Assembly (NCBI GenBank): GCA_900317325.1
Contig: ONGE01000001.1
Location: 97,891-161,890 of the forward strand
Direction: 5' to 3'
Source of the DNA: an uncultured Prevotellaceae bacterium
GTDB taxonomy: Bacteria > Bacteroidota > Bacteroidia > Bacteroidales > Muribaculaceae
DNA length: 64,000 bases
Every line of letters starts with the position of its first letter. The first letter of the stretch is position 1. Below, in pieces: positions 50,751 through 60,035 of the stretch. The notes beneath the pieces were generated by a model. That model did no database searches. It was given only the letters and a program-made list of their open reading frames with translations, and was not told where the DNA came from. The translations under genes and the position numbers were made by a program.

Positions 50751-52473
50751 TTATTTTGATTTCTTTTTAGAACGGCGGCGCAGCTTGACTATGAGCCATA
50801 CCAACAGCAGCACGACAGCGAGTAACGAGCCGATGGTGATTCCGGCATACCATGGTGCCTTGTCTAGCAAGTCGCTGAAAACGGGCGAGATGTATTCCTT
50901 CAAGAGCGGGCTGATATAAACAAGTTGCCCCGGCAACTTATCGTTGTTATAAACAGTAATCGAGGTTTTATCCAGAATCATTGTCGCACCCTGCAGCGAT
51001 TCATAGGCAGGCCAGTAATGTGATGGCGTGCTGGGATTGCCTGTCGCGGCAAAGTTGACCCACATCTGCTGCACCTCACTTGCCAATGCCGAGTCAGTCA
51101 CTTCATCGGTTTTTATCTGGCGTCCCGTGTTCAGGACATAACACACCTCAGAGGCGTGACAGGCCCCATAATAAGTGCCCTGTGGGCTGGTCTGCAGTTT
51201 TTGGCGCCAAAGATACATGTAGGTCTTGCCACCTGATTGAGCATGTCGCTTTGCCATCTCAATTGCAGGGCCGCGGAACATCAAGTCATTCAAGAACGCT
51301 TGCGCCGTCTGGGGTCCTTCCATGTGTTCATCCTGGTCACGGAAATACTTGAAATAACTGTTGGCACTATTGCTCTCGGCACTGTCGAGCGACATCATGA
51401 TGTAACGGCACCACAGTTCAGCGGCAAGATCAAACTTGCGCTCGCCGCCCATGGCGTCAATCCAATATCGGACCTCGTCGGCATTGGAGCCGATGAGCAT
51501 ATCGATAGTTGAGTTGAAGCCATCGAAACGGCTGTAGGGGTTCTCGGGGATGAGGTCACCGTCGCGCTCGGGGAAACGGAAGAACTTGCCCACCTCGTCG
51601 TTGAGAGCGATTATCTCGTCGGTGGATAGCGCCTTCAACTCGGCCACCGTCTTGGCTCCCGTTGCATCGAGCACGCGTCTGGTCAACGACTGGCAGTCCT
51701 CACGGCTGCTGGTAAAGGCCACGCTGCCGCTCTGCATGATGGCACGACGGAACAGGCCCTGCGCCTCGTCGATACTGGCCAGCAGCGACCGCGATGTTCC
51801 TTTTTACCCACCGCAGCGCCTCGACCTGGTCGAGAATGCCCAGATTGCCGCTGTAGGCATAGTCCTTGCCGTCGGGCAACGAGGAAAGGTCCAGGAAGCC
51901 CAACAGGCCCAATCGGTAATTGATTGAAACCATGACGACCTCGGGGTGAGCCTTGACAAATTTATCACCCCAGTCACGCGGATTGGCCGTGCCGTTGTTC
52001 ACATAGGAGCCCCCGTGAATCCACACCATCACGGGGCGGCGGGCACTGCGCATGCCGTCGGCTGCCGTCCACACGTTCAGGGTCAGGCAGTCCTCGCCCT
52101 GTGGATAGAGCGAAGCGGCATTACCTTGGGAACGCCACTGGATAGACGTGTGGCCAAAATGTTTAGCCTCACGCACCAGGCGGCTGTCGGGCTCAGGCTT
52201 GGCCACCTGCCAGCGGCGGTCGCCCGTGGGCTGCAAAGCGTATGGTATACCCTTGAATGCAAGCAGGTTGCTGTCGCGCTCGCCCACAAACACACCATTT
52301 GACGCCTCAACGGCCAGCGAATCAGGGTATTCCCCCTCAATCACCTTGTTCTCACCGTACAGCGCCATCATCTTCTGCTCCAATGCCGACGGCCCTTCAG
52401 GCCGCTCCTCCTGCTTGGAACCACAAGCCCCCAACACCAGAAGAAGAATCATATAAACTGTGATCCGTTTCAT
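50751..52473 (-). pseudogene. Type B carboxylesterase, disrupted by a frame-shifting deletion of the nucleophile elbow
   Basis: The 5' part (52473 to about 51790) encodes lipoprotein signal KRITVYMILLLVLGAC and an esterase N-domain: LAFKGIPYALQPTGDRRW, GEDCLTLNVWTA, MVWIHGGSYVNNG and GNLGILDQVEALRWVKRNIA. It then changes frame. The next frame resumes LLASIDEAQGLFRRAIMQSG and runs to 50751, with the catalytic-His motif GACHASEV and a C-terminal transmembrane helix plus basic tail. A normal family member would have about 25 residues (FGGDP...GESAGG) between NIA and LLASI. These, including the nucleophile Ser, are missing here, so no active esterase can be made. Confidence 0.88.
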
Positions 52474-52498
52474 ATCCACCTAGAATTAATCTTGCGTG

Positions 52499-52506
52499 CA
52501 AAGTTA
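52499..52506 (-). promoter_or_regulatory. -7 element of the esterase-fucosidase unit
   Basis: TAACTTTG on the minus strand, 25 nt before the esterase start. Confidence 0.5.
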
Positions 52507-52569
52507 ATGAAAGCGAAGCACATCAGCAAAAAAAACAGGGCACTCTTCATGCAAGAGCGAGAAAAGTTG

Positions 52570-52577
52570 TACCTTTG
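52570..52577 (+). promoter_or_regulatory. -7 element of ftsY
   Basis: TACCTTTG, 27 nt before the ftsY ATG; -33 box not clear. Confidence 0.5.
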
Positions 52578-52604
52578 TACCCAAATACAAAAAAGTAACG
52601 TAAT

Positions 52605-53573
52605 ATGGGACTGTTTAAGAAGTTATTCTCGCGTGAGAAGAAGGAGACCCTCGACAAGGGCCTGGAGAAGACTAAACAGGGCGTGTTTGAGAAAATCAAG
52701 CATGCCGTGGCCGGCAAATCGACGGTTGACGACGATGTGCTCGACAACCTGGAGGAAGTGTTCGTCACCAGCGACGTGGGCGTTGACACGACCGTCAAAA
52801 TCATCGAGCGTCTGCAGGAACGCGTGGCACGCGACAAATATGTAGGCACCGAGGAGCTGAACGAGCTGCTGTGTGACGAAATCTCACAGATGCTGGCCGA
52901 CAACAATAACGCCGAACTCGAGGATTTCACTGTCCCCGAGGACAGCAAGCCCTACGTCATCATGGTCGTGGGTGTGAACGGTGTGGGCAAGACCACCACC
53001 ATCGGCAAACTCGCTTACCAGTTCAAGCAGGCCGGCAACAAGGTGGTGCTTGGCGCTGCCGACACCTATCGTGCCGCTGCCGATGAGCAGTTGGAAATCT
53101 GGGGCAACCGCGTGGGCGTTCCCGTGATCAAGCACAAGATGGGCACCGACCCCGCCGCCGTGGCCTATGACGCCGTCCAGAGCGCCGTGGCCCAGCATGC
53201 CGACGTGGTCATCATCGACACCGCCGGCCGCCTGCACAACAACGTGAGCTTGATGAACCAGCTGACCAAGATCAAGAACACCATGCGCAAGGTGCTGCCC
53301 GAGGCCCCGCAGGAAGTGCTGCTCGTGCTCGACGGCTCGACAGGCCAGAATGCCTTTGAGCAGGCCAAGCAGTTCTCGGCCGCTACCGAGGTCAATGCCC
53401 TGGCCATCACCAAGCTTGACGGCACCGCCAAGGGCGGCGTTGTCATCGGCGTGAGCGACCAGTTCCAGATTCCCGTGAAGTACATCGGCCTGGGCGAGCA
53501 GATGACCGACCTGCAGATTTTCAACAAGAAGGAATTCGTGAAATCGCTGTTCGGTGTAACCAAGGAAGAATAG
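52605..53573 (+). CDS. ftsY: Signal recognition particle receptor FtsY
   Basis: 322 residues; the membrane-associated SRP receptor GTPase that docks ribosome-SRP complexes at the translocon. The A-domain is short. The N-domain (LEEVFVTSDVGVDTTVKII) precedes the G-domain with VGVNGVGKTTTIGKLA (P-loop), DTYRAAADEQL, IDTAGRLHNN and TKLDGTAKGG, then the closing GLGEQMTDLQIFN segment. Length is typical for Bacteroidetes. rimO follows 30 bp later, probably on the same transcript. Confidence 0.97.
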   Translation: MGLFKKLFSREKKETLDKGLEKTKQGVFEKIKHAVAGKSTVDDDVLDNLEEVFVTSDVGVDTTVKIIERLQERVARDKYVGTEELNELLCDEISQMLADNNNAELEDFTVPEDSKPYVIMVVGVNGVGKTTTIGKLAYQFKQAGNKVVLGAADTYRAAADEQLEIWGNRVGVPVIKHKMGTDPAAVAYDAVQSAVAQHADVVIIDTAGRLHNNVSLMNQLTKIKNTMRKVLPEAPQEVLLVLDGSTGQNAFEQAKQFSAATEVNALAITKLDGTAKGGVVIGVSDQFQIPVKYIGLGEQMTDLQIFNKKEFVKSLFGVTKEE

Positions 53574-53603
53574 TCCCTATAGGAACTATAATAACACATC
53601 TCG

Positions 53604-54899
53604 ATGAGGAAAAACAAGATCGACATCATCTCGCTGGGCTGTTCCAAGAACCTTGTGGACAGCGAGCAGTTGATGCGCCAGTTTCAGGCAGCAGGCTACA
53701 AGGTGGCCCACAACGCAGATCGCATCGACGGCGAGACCGTCGTGGTCAACACCTGCGGCTTTATTGCCGATGCCCAGCAGGAATCTATCGACACCATCCT
53801 CTCGCTGGGCGAAGCCAAGCGGCAAGGCAAAATCCGCAACCTGATCGTCATGGGTTGCCTGGCCGAGCGTTTCCGCGCCGACCTCATCGAGGCGTTGCCC
53901 GAGGTGGACCGCTTCTACGGCAAGTTTGACTGGAAAGGCATGCTAGCCGACCTGGGTCATGCCTATCGTGCCGATCTTGCCCGCGAGCGTTACCTCACAA
54001 CCCCACCCCACTACTGTTACCTCAAGATTTCGGAAGGCTGCAACCGCTTCTGCGCCTTCTGCGCCATTCCCCTGATAACCGGCCGTCACACCTCGGTGCC
54101 GATGCAGCAACTGCTCGACGAGGTGCGCCAGCTGACCGAGCGCGGCGTCAAGGAATTCAACGTCATCGCCCAAGACCTCTCGTCCTACGGTCTGGACTTG
54201 GAAAACCGCATGATGCTGCCCGAGCTCATCGACCGCATGGCCGACATCCAGGGCGTGGAGTGGATACGCCTGCACTACGCCTACCCCACCCAATTCCCCT
54301 ATGACATCCTGCCCGTGATGGCCAACCGCGACAACGTGTGCAGCTACCTGGACATCGCCCTGCAGCACATCAGCGACAAGGTGTTGACCAACATGCGTCG
54401 CCACATCACCCGCCAAGAGACCCTCGACCTGCTGGCACGTCTGCGCCGCGAGGTGCCGGGCATCCACATCCGCACCACCCTGATGGTGGGCTTCCCCGGC
54501 GAGGGCGAACAGGAGTTCGAGGAGCTGATGGACTTTGTGCGCGAGGCACGCTTCGAGCGCATGGGAGCCTTTGCCTACAGCGAGGAGAACGGCACCTGGG
54601 CCGCTCAGAACCTGAGCGACGACACCCCTCAGGAGGTCAAGCAAGACCGCTTGCAACGCCTCATGTCACTGCAAGAAGACATCTCGCTCGACATCCAGGA
54701 GCACAAGGTGGGCCAGACCCTACGTGTCATCGTGGATCGCGAGGAGGACGACTACTACATCGGCCGTACCGAGTGGGACAGTCCCGAGGTGGATCCCGAA
54801 GTACTCATCTCCAAGGACAAACCGTTGACCGTCGGCGAGTTCGCCCAGGTGCACATCAAGCAAGCATTGCCGTTTGAGTTGATCGGCAGCGCTGAATAA
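53604..54899 (+). CDS. rimO: Ribosomal protein uS12 methylthiotransferase RimO
   Basis: 431 residues, radical-SAM enzyme that methylthiolates the conserved Asp of ribosomal protein uS12. The N-terminal UPF0004 domain starts KIDIISLGCSKNLVDSEQLM with its first cluster Cys. The radical-SAM triad is CNRFCAFC in KISEGCNRFCAFCAIP, and a C-terminal TRAM domain follows (about 365-431, VGQTLRVIVDREEDDYYIGRTEWD, as expected for RimO). Downstream of ftsY in the same direction. Confidence 0.96.
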   Translation: MRKNKIDIISLGCSKNLVDSEQLMRQFQAAGYKVAHNADRIDGETVVVNTCGFIADAQQESIDTILSLGEAKRQGKIRNLIVMGCLAERFRADLIEALPEVDRFYGKFDWKGMLADLGHAYRADLARERYLTTPPHYCYLKISEGCNRFCAFCAIPLITGRHTSVPMQQLLDEVRQLTERGVKEFNVIAQDLSSYGLDLENRMMLPELIDRMADIQGVEWIRLHYAYPTQFPYDILPVMANRDNVCSYLDIALQHISDKVLTNMRRHITRQETLDLLARLRREVPGIHIRTTLMVGFPGEGEQEFEELMDFVREARFERMGAFAYSEENGTWAAQNLSDDTPQEVKQDRLQRLMSLQEDISLDIQEHKVGQTLRVIVDREEDDYYIGRTEWDSPEVDPEVLISKDKPLTVGEFAQVHIKQALPFELIGSAE

Positions 54900-54929
54900 C
54901 CAGCACACTTTTTTTCCGCCTATTATATG

Positions 54930-54952
54930 CGATAGCCACTAGTTGGCTGTCG
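54930..54952. terminator. Weak hairpin behind rimO
   Basis: CGATAGCCA / TGGCTGTCG (one wobble) around a 5-nt loop, 30 nt after the stop; no clear T-tract. Confidence 0.4.
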
Positions 54953-55019
54953 TGCAATCGTTTGCGCAATAATTTAAGAAAAATTCCTTATTAAAAAAAT
55001 GTATTAGTGAAAAAATTAG

Positions 55020-55027
55020 TAACTTTG
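55020..55027 (+). promoter_or_regulatory. -7 element of the large dockerin protein gene
   Basis: TAACTTTG; it would give an 80-90 nt AT-rich leader before the ATG at 55115. The -33 box is not evident. Confidence 0.5.
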
Positions 55028-55114
55028 AGCGACTTAAAAACTACAAAGTTTCAGGTAGGAGAACAAACCAACTTTATTCACATGTTTAATTAATAAAATT
55101 CAAGTTTATTTTTC

Positions 55115-57610
55115 ATGAAGAGATTAACGTTAATTTTATCAATGTTGATTGCGCTCGTTAGCTACAATGCTAATGCAGCGATGTACATTGTGGGCAACGT
55201 TCCCTTCGGCGATTGGCACACCTACACTGGTGCTGAGATGACCGACAACGGGAATGGCGTCTACACTTATGTGACCGATCAGATCAATGGTACCGTCTGG
55301 TTTGTCTTTGCCGACAACCTGACCCCTGGTCCCAATGATGATTGGAATACGTTCAACGGCAACTACCGTTATGGTCCTCTCACCTCAGGCCAGGCCGTCA
55401 GCCCCAATGTTGAGTACACGACCCAGAAATCAACCAACGGCAGCGTGTCCTACAGTTTTGAAGGCGCAGCAGGTCAATCCTACCAGTTCACCTTCGATAC
55501 CAACACGATGAAGTTCAAGGTTGAAGGTTATGTTCCTCCCGTAGAGATCGACGTCTACAGTGTAGCCGGCGAACCCGCTGCTGTATTTGGCGAGACGTGG
55601 AACGAGAAAGCCACCGCAACCGAGATGACGCTTGTCAACGGTCTCTACACCTGGACCAAGAACGGTGTTGAGCTGAGCAGCGGCACCACGATTGCCTTCA
55701 AGGTTGTGGGCAACCACGACTGGGGTCATGCATGGCCTACAGACAATTACACCTACGACATCACCGAGAACGGCATCTACGACCTGGTGTTCACCATTGA
55801 CCCCGATACCAAGGATGTTGGCTTCACCGCCACCAAGGTTCAGGACGGCCCTGTTGTAGATCCCATCACTGGCGATCTGTTTATGCTGGGTAATGTGAAC
55901 GGCAATAACTGGGCTGGCAATGTCGGTGTCGAGATGGCCTCTGCCGATGAGGATGTTTACACCCTCACCAATGTTACCATCGCCGACAGCGGTGACGGCT
56001 ACGGCTACTTCAGCTTCAGCTCCAAGTTGGGAGAGAACGCCGATGACTGGGGCTTCGCCGCCTATCGTCGTGGCGCTGTTGAGGACGGCACCCTCGTTGA
56101 GGACGGTGTACAGGCCGTGCTCGATGCATGGGGCACCAGCAACGCCTTCAAGGCTGTTCCGGGTGTTTATGATGTAGAGGTAGGTCTGAGCAGCAACTAT
56201 GTTGTGCTGACCAAGAAGGGCGAGATCGTTCCCGAGGTTGACCCCGTTTACATCATGGGTAACGTGAACGACCTCACTTGGGATGCCATCAGTGGTGTTG
56301 AGATGACCTATGACGAGACCGCCAAGGTTTACACCGCCGAGATCAATGTAACTGATGCCAACAATGGCAAGGGCTACTTCGGCTTCACTAAGAAGCTGGC
56401 CGATCCCGAGAGCGAGACTCCTTGGGATGACATCGCTGGTTATCGCTTCGGTCCCATGTGCGATCCCGAGGCCGAGAACTGGGTAATGACCGAGAATCTG
56501 CTGAATGTTGACTGCGAACTCGATATGGAGGGCAGCAAGAGCATCGAGATTCCCGCTGGTGCTTGGACCGTTACCGTTGACCTCAACAACGGTTTGTTCA
56601 AGATCAACGGCACCTGGCCCACCGACACTGTTGAGCCCACCGCTCCCGAGGTTTACCTCTTCGGTGACGTGAACAACCTCGCTTGGGATCCCACCCAGGG
56701 CGTCCTGATGGAGTATGCCGAGGGCATCTACACTGGTGTTGTTACCGCAACTCCGCGTGAGGGTCAGCAGGCTGCTTACATTGGCTTCACCAAGAAGCTC
56801 GCCGACGCTGAGAGCGAGACTCCTTGGGACGACATCGCCGGTTATCGCTTCGGCCCCATGGGCGAGGGTGAGAATTGGCAAATGACCGAGGAACTCCTGG
56901 GTGTTGAGTGCGCCCTGGCTACCGACGGCAGCTATCTGTCAGTTGCTATCCCCGCTGGTGAGTGGACCTTCTCCATCAACCTGGAGAACAACACCTTCTG
57001 CATCAATGGTGAGTGGCCCGTTGACACTGTTACTCCCGAGCCCTACACTGGTGACATCTTCATCATGGGTAACGTGAACGACTTCACTTGGGACGCCATC
57101 AGTGGTGTTCAGATGACCTACGACGCCGAGAACGAGGTTTACACCGCCGAGATCAACGTTGCCGACGTGAACGAAGGCAAGGGTTACTTCGGCTTCACCA
57201 AGAAGCTCGCCGATGCTGAGAGCGCAACACCTTGGGATGACATCGCAGCCTTCCGCTTCGGTCCCGTTTGCGATCCCGAGAGCGAGAACTGGGTACTTAC
57301 CGAGGAGCTGATTGGCGTTGACTGCGCTCTGGCTACCGATGGCAGCTACAAGAGCATCGAGGTTGCCGCTGGCAAGTGGGCTGTTACCGTTGACATGGTT
57401 AACAACACCTTCAACATCAAGAAGGCTGGCATGATTGGCGACGTGAACAGCGATAACACGGTGAACATCACCGACGTTACCATCCTGATCAACGCTGTGA
57501 TGAGCGAGAACTTCTCAACCATCAACTTCGACAACTCAGACATGAACGGTGACGGTAACATCAACATCACCGACGTTACCATGCTGATCAATGCCGTGAT
57601 GTCCATGTAA
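55115..57610 (+). CDS. Secreted repeat protein with SusE/F-like beta modules and dockerin-like tail
   Basis: 831 residues. Signal peptide (1-21) and no lipobox. Six beta modules of about 100-135 residues follow, each opening with a pattern like Y-I-M-G-N-V-N-x-x-x-W and closing with a strand before a Pro-rich linker (about 22-137, 145-246, 252-370, 378-510, 520-640, 650-770). Modules 4, 5 and 6 are very alike: GYFGFTKKLAD, PWDDIAGYRFGP and ENWVMTE recur nearly unchanged. The end carries two dockerin-like loops, GDVNSDNTVNITDV and SDMNGDGNINITDV. The modules recall the starch-binding domains of SusE/SusF, but no aromatic platform could be proved. Possibly a surface glycan-binding or adhesion protein. 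It forms a single-gene unit with its own promoter and terminator. Confidence 0.78.
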   Translation: MKRLTLILSMLIALVSYNANAAMYIVGNVPFGDWHTYTGAEMTDNGNGVYTYVTDQINGTVWFVFADNLTPGPNDDWNTFNGNYRYGPLTSGQAVSPNVEYTTQKSTNGSVSYSFEGAAGQSYQFTFDTNTMKFKVEGYVPPVEIDVYSVAGEPAAVFGETWNEKATATEMTLVNGLYTWTKNGVELSSGTTIAFKVVGNHDWGHAWPTDNYTYDITENGIYDLVFTIDPDTKDVGFTATKVQDGPVVDPITGDLFMLGNVNGNNWAGNVGVEMASADEDVYTLTNVTIADSGDGYGYFSFSSKLGENADDWGFAAYRRGAVEDGTLVEDGVQAVLDAWGTSNAFKAVPGVYDVEVGLSSNYVVLTKKGEIVPEVDPVYIMGNVNDLTWDAISGVEMTYDETAKVYTAEINVTDANNGKGYFGFTKKLADPESETPWDDIAGYRFGPMCDPEAENWVMTENLLNVDCELDMEGSKSIEIPAGAWTVTVDLNNGLFKINGTWPTDTVEPTAPEVYLFGDVNNLAWDPTQGVLMEYAEGIYTGVVTATPREGQQAAYIGFTKKLADAESETPWDDIAGYRFGPMGEGENWQMTEELLGVECALATDGSYLSVAIPAGEWTFSINLENNTFCINGEWPVDTVTPEPYTGDIFIMGNVNDFTWDAISGVQMTYDAENEVYTAEINVADVNEGKGYFGFTKKLADAESATPWDDIAAFRFGPVCDPESENWVLTEELIGVDCALATDGSYKSIEVAAGKWAVTVDMVNNTFNIKKAGMIGDVNSDNTVNITDVTILINAVMSENFSTINFDNSDMNGDGNINITDVTMLINAVMSM

Positions 57611-57644
57611 TGGAACCTCATCGGTCACCACAAGTGACTGACAC

Positions 57645-57678
57645 AAAAAACAGGAGCCCAAACGGGTTCCTGTTTTTT
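57645..57678. terminator. Bidirectional terminator behind the dockerin repeat protein and DUF805 gene 1
   Basis: AAAAAACAGGA-g-CCC pairs with GGG-t-TCCTGTTTTTT around AAAC; suited to both the plus-strand gene and the convergent DUF805 gene. Confidence 0.9.
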
Positions 57679-57727
57679 CATTCGGTTCGTCCTGTCGCCA
57701 ATGCTGACGAGCGAAGGATGTAACGGT

Positions 57728-58345
57728 TTACTGATACTTGGGCGAAGGACCGTACTTGTTCTCGGTCCACTGGCTGTCCTTTACCGCAAAAATCAAGGTG
57801 ATGATAGCCATGAACGCAGTGGCCAGAGCGCCGCAAATCATCACAGCAGCAGCAATGGGCGAGTCCATAAAGGCATTGGCCATGAGTTCAACCAAGGCCA
57901 TCTGATCACCCTCGGCCATCAACTCGCCGGCGACAGGTGCCAAGATGGCGACCAGTGCGCCATAGGTAACCAGCATAAACAAGCCGTACACCAGCACCCA
58001 CCAGCCGCTGCGGCCAGTGTCATGCAAGCGTCGCGTCAAGGCTGCCAGCTGCGCAATACTCAGTAGCAAACCGACAATCAGACCGAGGATGTTCACCATG
58101 GGAAAGACCGCACCGATGAAGTTGAACACCATCGAAACGATCATCACAAAGAGGACAAACCACCAGTACTCGCTGCGGCGGGCACGGCCAGTGAAGTCAA
58201 AGAACTTCTTGAGGCAGATCTTCACGGCCTGGACCGGTTCCAGCATGGGGCGGGCGTTCACGCGGGGTTGATACTGCGGATCGGGCTGCTGAGTCGGCTC
58301 CTGAGGATTAAACACGGGAGGTTGAGATTGTTGATTCTGTTCCAT
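57728..58345 (-). CDS. DUF805 family membrane protein 1
   Basis: 205 residues. A Pro/Gln-rich cytoplasmic N-tail of about 40 residues leads to NARPMLEPVQAVKICLKKFFDFTGRARRSEYWWFVLF, the DUF805 signature. Four hydrophobic helices follow, with LTRRLHDTGRSGWW between helices 3 and 4, and the end is TENKYGPSPKYQ. DUF805 proteins are small inner-membrane proteins of unknown function. Three paralogues lie in tandem upstream on the same strand, and all four keep the closing NKYGPSPKY motif. Confidence 0.9.
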   Translation of the reverse strand: MEQNQQSQPPVFNPQEPTQQPDPQYQPRVNARPMLEPVQAVKICLKKFFDFTGRARRSEYWWFVLFVMIVSMVFNFIGAVFPMVNILGLIVGLLLSIAQLAALTRRLHDTGRSGWWVLVYGLFMLVTYGALVAILAPVAGELMAEGDQMALVELMANAFMDSPIAAAVMICGALATAFMAIITLIFAVKDSQWTENKYGPSPKYQ

Positions 58346-58379
58346 ATCTTAAAAACGATTAATGAATGTCTTTTAAGCG

Positions 58380-58411
58380 CAAAGGTAATCAATATGATTA
58401 ACCGAGGCAAA
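58380..58411 (-). promoter_or_regulatory. Promoter of DUF805 gene 1
   Basis: On the minus strand TTTG (58411-58408), 20 nt, TACCTTTG (58387-58380): complete consensus. The start of transcription is about 28 nt before the ATG. Confidence 0.8.
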
Positions 58412-58425
58412 TGACCAACCGAAAA

Positions 58426-58455
58426 AAACTCACCGGGTGCGCACCCAGTGAGTTT
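58426..58455. terminator. Terminator of DUF805 gene 2
   Basis: AAACTCAC-c-GGGTGC / GCACCC-a-GTGAGTTT, an almost perfect 15-bp palindrome, between DUF805 gene 2 and the promoter of gene 1. Confidence 0.85.
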
Positions 58456-58497
58456 CAGGTCAACGAAGACCGTATGAATCAATTAAACATTCCTTGA

Positions 58498-59070
58498 TTA
58501 CTGATACTTGGGTGAGGGACCGTACTTGTTCTCCTCGCGATGGCTGTCGAGCAGCGAGAAGACAAACACCGCGATAGAGATGCCCAGGTTGATCAGGTAC
58601 AATAATGCCACCACGATAAACAGGCCCATCGAATTCTCCATGATTGCCTTAAACATATCAATGTCGCTGGGTGTGGGAGTAGCTTCGTAATAATTGGAAA
58701 GACCGAAAGCGGCAACCTCGGCAAACGATGCCACGACGCTCATGATAATGTTCCATACAACCCACCACCCACTGCGACCAGTGTCATGCAGGCGTCGAGT
58801 CTGAACCGCCAGCGAAGGGATAATCAGAGCAAGACCGATAACGCCTATCACAAGCATGGCAATCAAGGCAGGTGCATACCATAACATGGACCCCGCACCC
58901 TCGGAGGCACTTGAGCCAATTGCTAAAAAGATGATCATCACCAAGACCGGTATCAAGATGACAATCGTGGTAAAGAGGCAGAACCACCAGTACTCGCTGC
59001 GGCGGGCACGGCCGGTAAAGTCGGCATACTTGGACCAACAAATCTTCACGGCTTCCCAAAAGCCCAGCAT
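58498..59070 (-). CDS. DUF805 family membrane protein 2 (N-tail out of frame)
   Basis: 190 residues from the ATG at 59070 (MLGFWEAVKICWSKYADFTG), with RRSEYWWFCLF, four helices, TRRLHDTGRSGWWV and the end EENKYGPSPKYQ. The codons just before this ATG read S-A-R-P, as in the N-A-R-P-M-L of gene 1, so the coding frame once extended upstream. The ATG expected to start the N-tail (59138, reading METLEQNPVMNQDP) is now out of frame by 68 nt. The protein may therefore start at 59070 without the cytoplasmic tail, or the gene has suffered a 1-nt loss. Function unknown. Confidence 0.85.
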   Translation of the reverse strand: MLGFWEAVKICWSKYADFTGRARRSEYWWFCLFTTIVILIPVLVMIIFLAIGSSASEGAGSMLWYAPALIAMLVIGVIGLALIIPSLAVQTRRLHDTGRSGWWVVWNIIMSVVASFAEVAAFGLSNYYEATPTPSDIDMFKAIMENSMGLFIVVALLYLINLGISIAVFVFSLLDSHREENKYGPSPKYQ

Positions 59071-59332
59071 GGGACGAGCGGAGCGGGTCCCATGGCCGGA
59101 TCCTGATTCATCACGGGATTTTGTTCTAGTGTTTCCATAATGCTATGTTTTTTAGTGATTAATGATATTGTTTTTTGTTTCTTTACCCGTTAGACGCAAG
59201 CCGATTTCAAAAAACTACACAACAAACAGAGAAAAAAGACTTTTTATTATTTTCGGCAGTCAGTCAGCACACATCCCTACCCGCTCAAAGCTCCACATAC
59301 TTGGGCGAAGGGCCATACTTGTTCTCACCCTT
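58983..59332. repeat. Segmental duplication, copy A
   Basis: Copy A begins in the DUF805 signature of gene 2 and runs through the intergenic region into the 3' end of gene 3. Copy B starts 736 bp to the right. The DUF805 signature part is almost identical, the intergenic part has one 34-bp indel, and the tail codons match. Confidence 0.85.
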
Positions 59333-59806
59333 GTGGCTATCAAGCAACATGAAAACAAGTATCGTAATCGACAAACCAAGGTTGATCAAATTGACCACTC
59401 CCCACACAATAAGGGCTCCCGTGGATGCTGTAGAGAAACTGCTGGCACCAAGAGTACCTGGATCAAAGATAAAATCTTGTACGAACTGTGAGAACACGCT
59501 AACCGCATAACTGGCTACAATCCACCAACCGCTACGGCCTGTATCATGCAGACGACGTGTCGTGACAGCGAGCGACGGGACAAGGAAAACGAGTGATATG
59601 ATCGCCAGAACAATTATTAATAATACCATGGCTGCAAACGCGTCTTCATTATGTATAACATACATCGCGATGACGCCAATCAACGGCAGCAGCATAACGA
59701 GGAAAATAAACAAGCTGAACCACCAGTACTCGCTGCGGCGGGCACGGCCGGTAAAGTCGGCATACTTGGACCAACAAATCTTCACGGCTTCCCAAAAGCC
59801 CAGCAT
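59285..59806 (-). CDS. DUF805 family membrane protein 3 (N-tail out of frame)
   Basis: 173 residues from the ATG at 59806 (MLGFWEAVKICWSKYADFTG, identical to gene 2), with RRSEYWWFSLFIF, TRRLHDTGRSGWWI and the end GENKYGPSPKYVEL. The codons directly before the ATG read P-A-R-P. The upstream ATG at 59840 (METLEQNP) is out of frame by 34 nt, with a different offset from gene 2, so the two copies lost their N-tails by different indels. Its middle part is quite different from gene 2. Confidence 0.85.
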   Translation of the reverse strand: MLGFWEAVKICWSKYADFTGRARRSEYWWFSLFIFLVMLLPLIGVIAMYVIHNEDAFAAMVLLIIVLAIISLVFLVPSLAVTTRRLHDTGRSGWWIVASYAVSVFSQFVQDFIFDPGTLGASSFSTASTGALIVWGVVNLINLGLSITILVFMLLDSHKGENKYGPSPKYVEL

Positions 59807-60035
59807 GGGACGAGCCGGGATTTTGTTCTAGTGTTTCCATAATGCTATGTTTTTGTGATTAATGATATTGTTTTTTGTTTCTTCACCCGTTAGACGCAAG
59901 CCGATTTCAAAAAACTACACAACAAACAGAGAAAAAAGACTTATTGTTAATTTCGGCAGTCAGTCAGCATACATTCCTATCCGCTCAAAGCACCACATAC
60001 TTGGGCGAAGGGCCATACTTGTTCTCACCCTTGTC
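59719..60035. repeat. Segmental duplication, copy B
   Basis: Copy B of the 58983-59332 segment: signature of DUF805 gene 3, the intergenic region with CAAGCCGATTTCAAAAAAC, and the 3' end of DUF805 gene 4. Confidence 0.85.
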
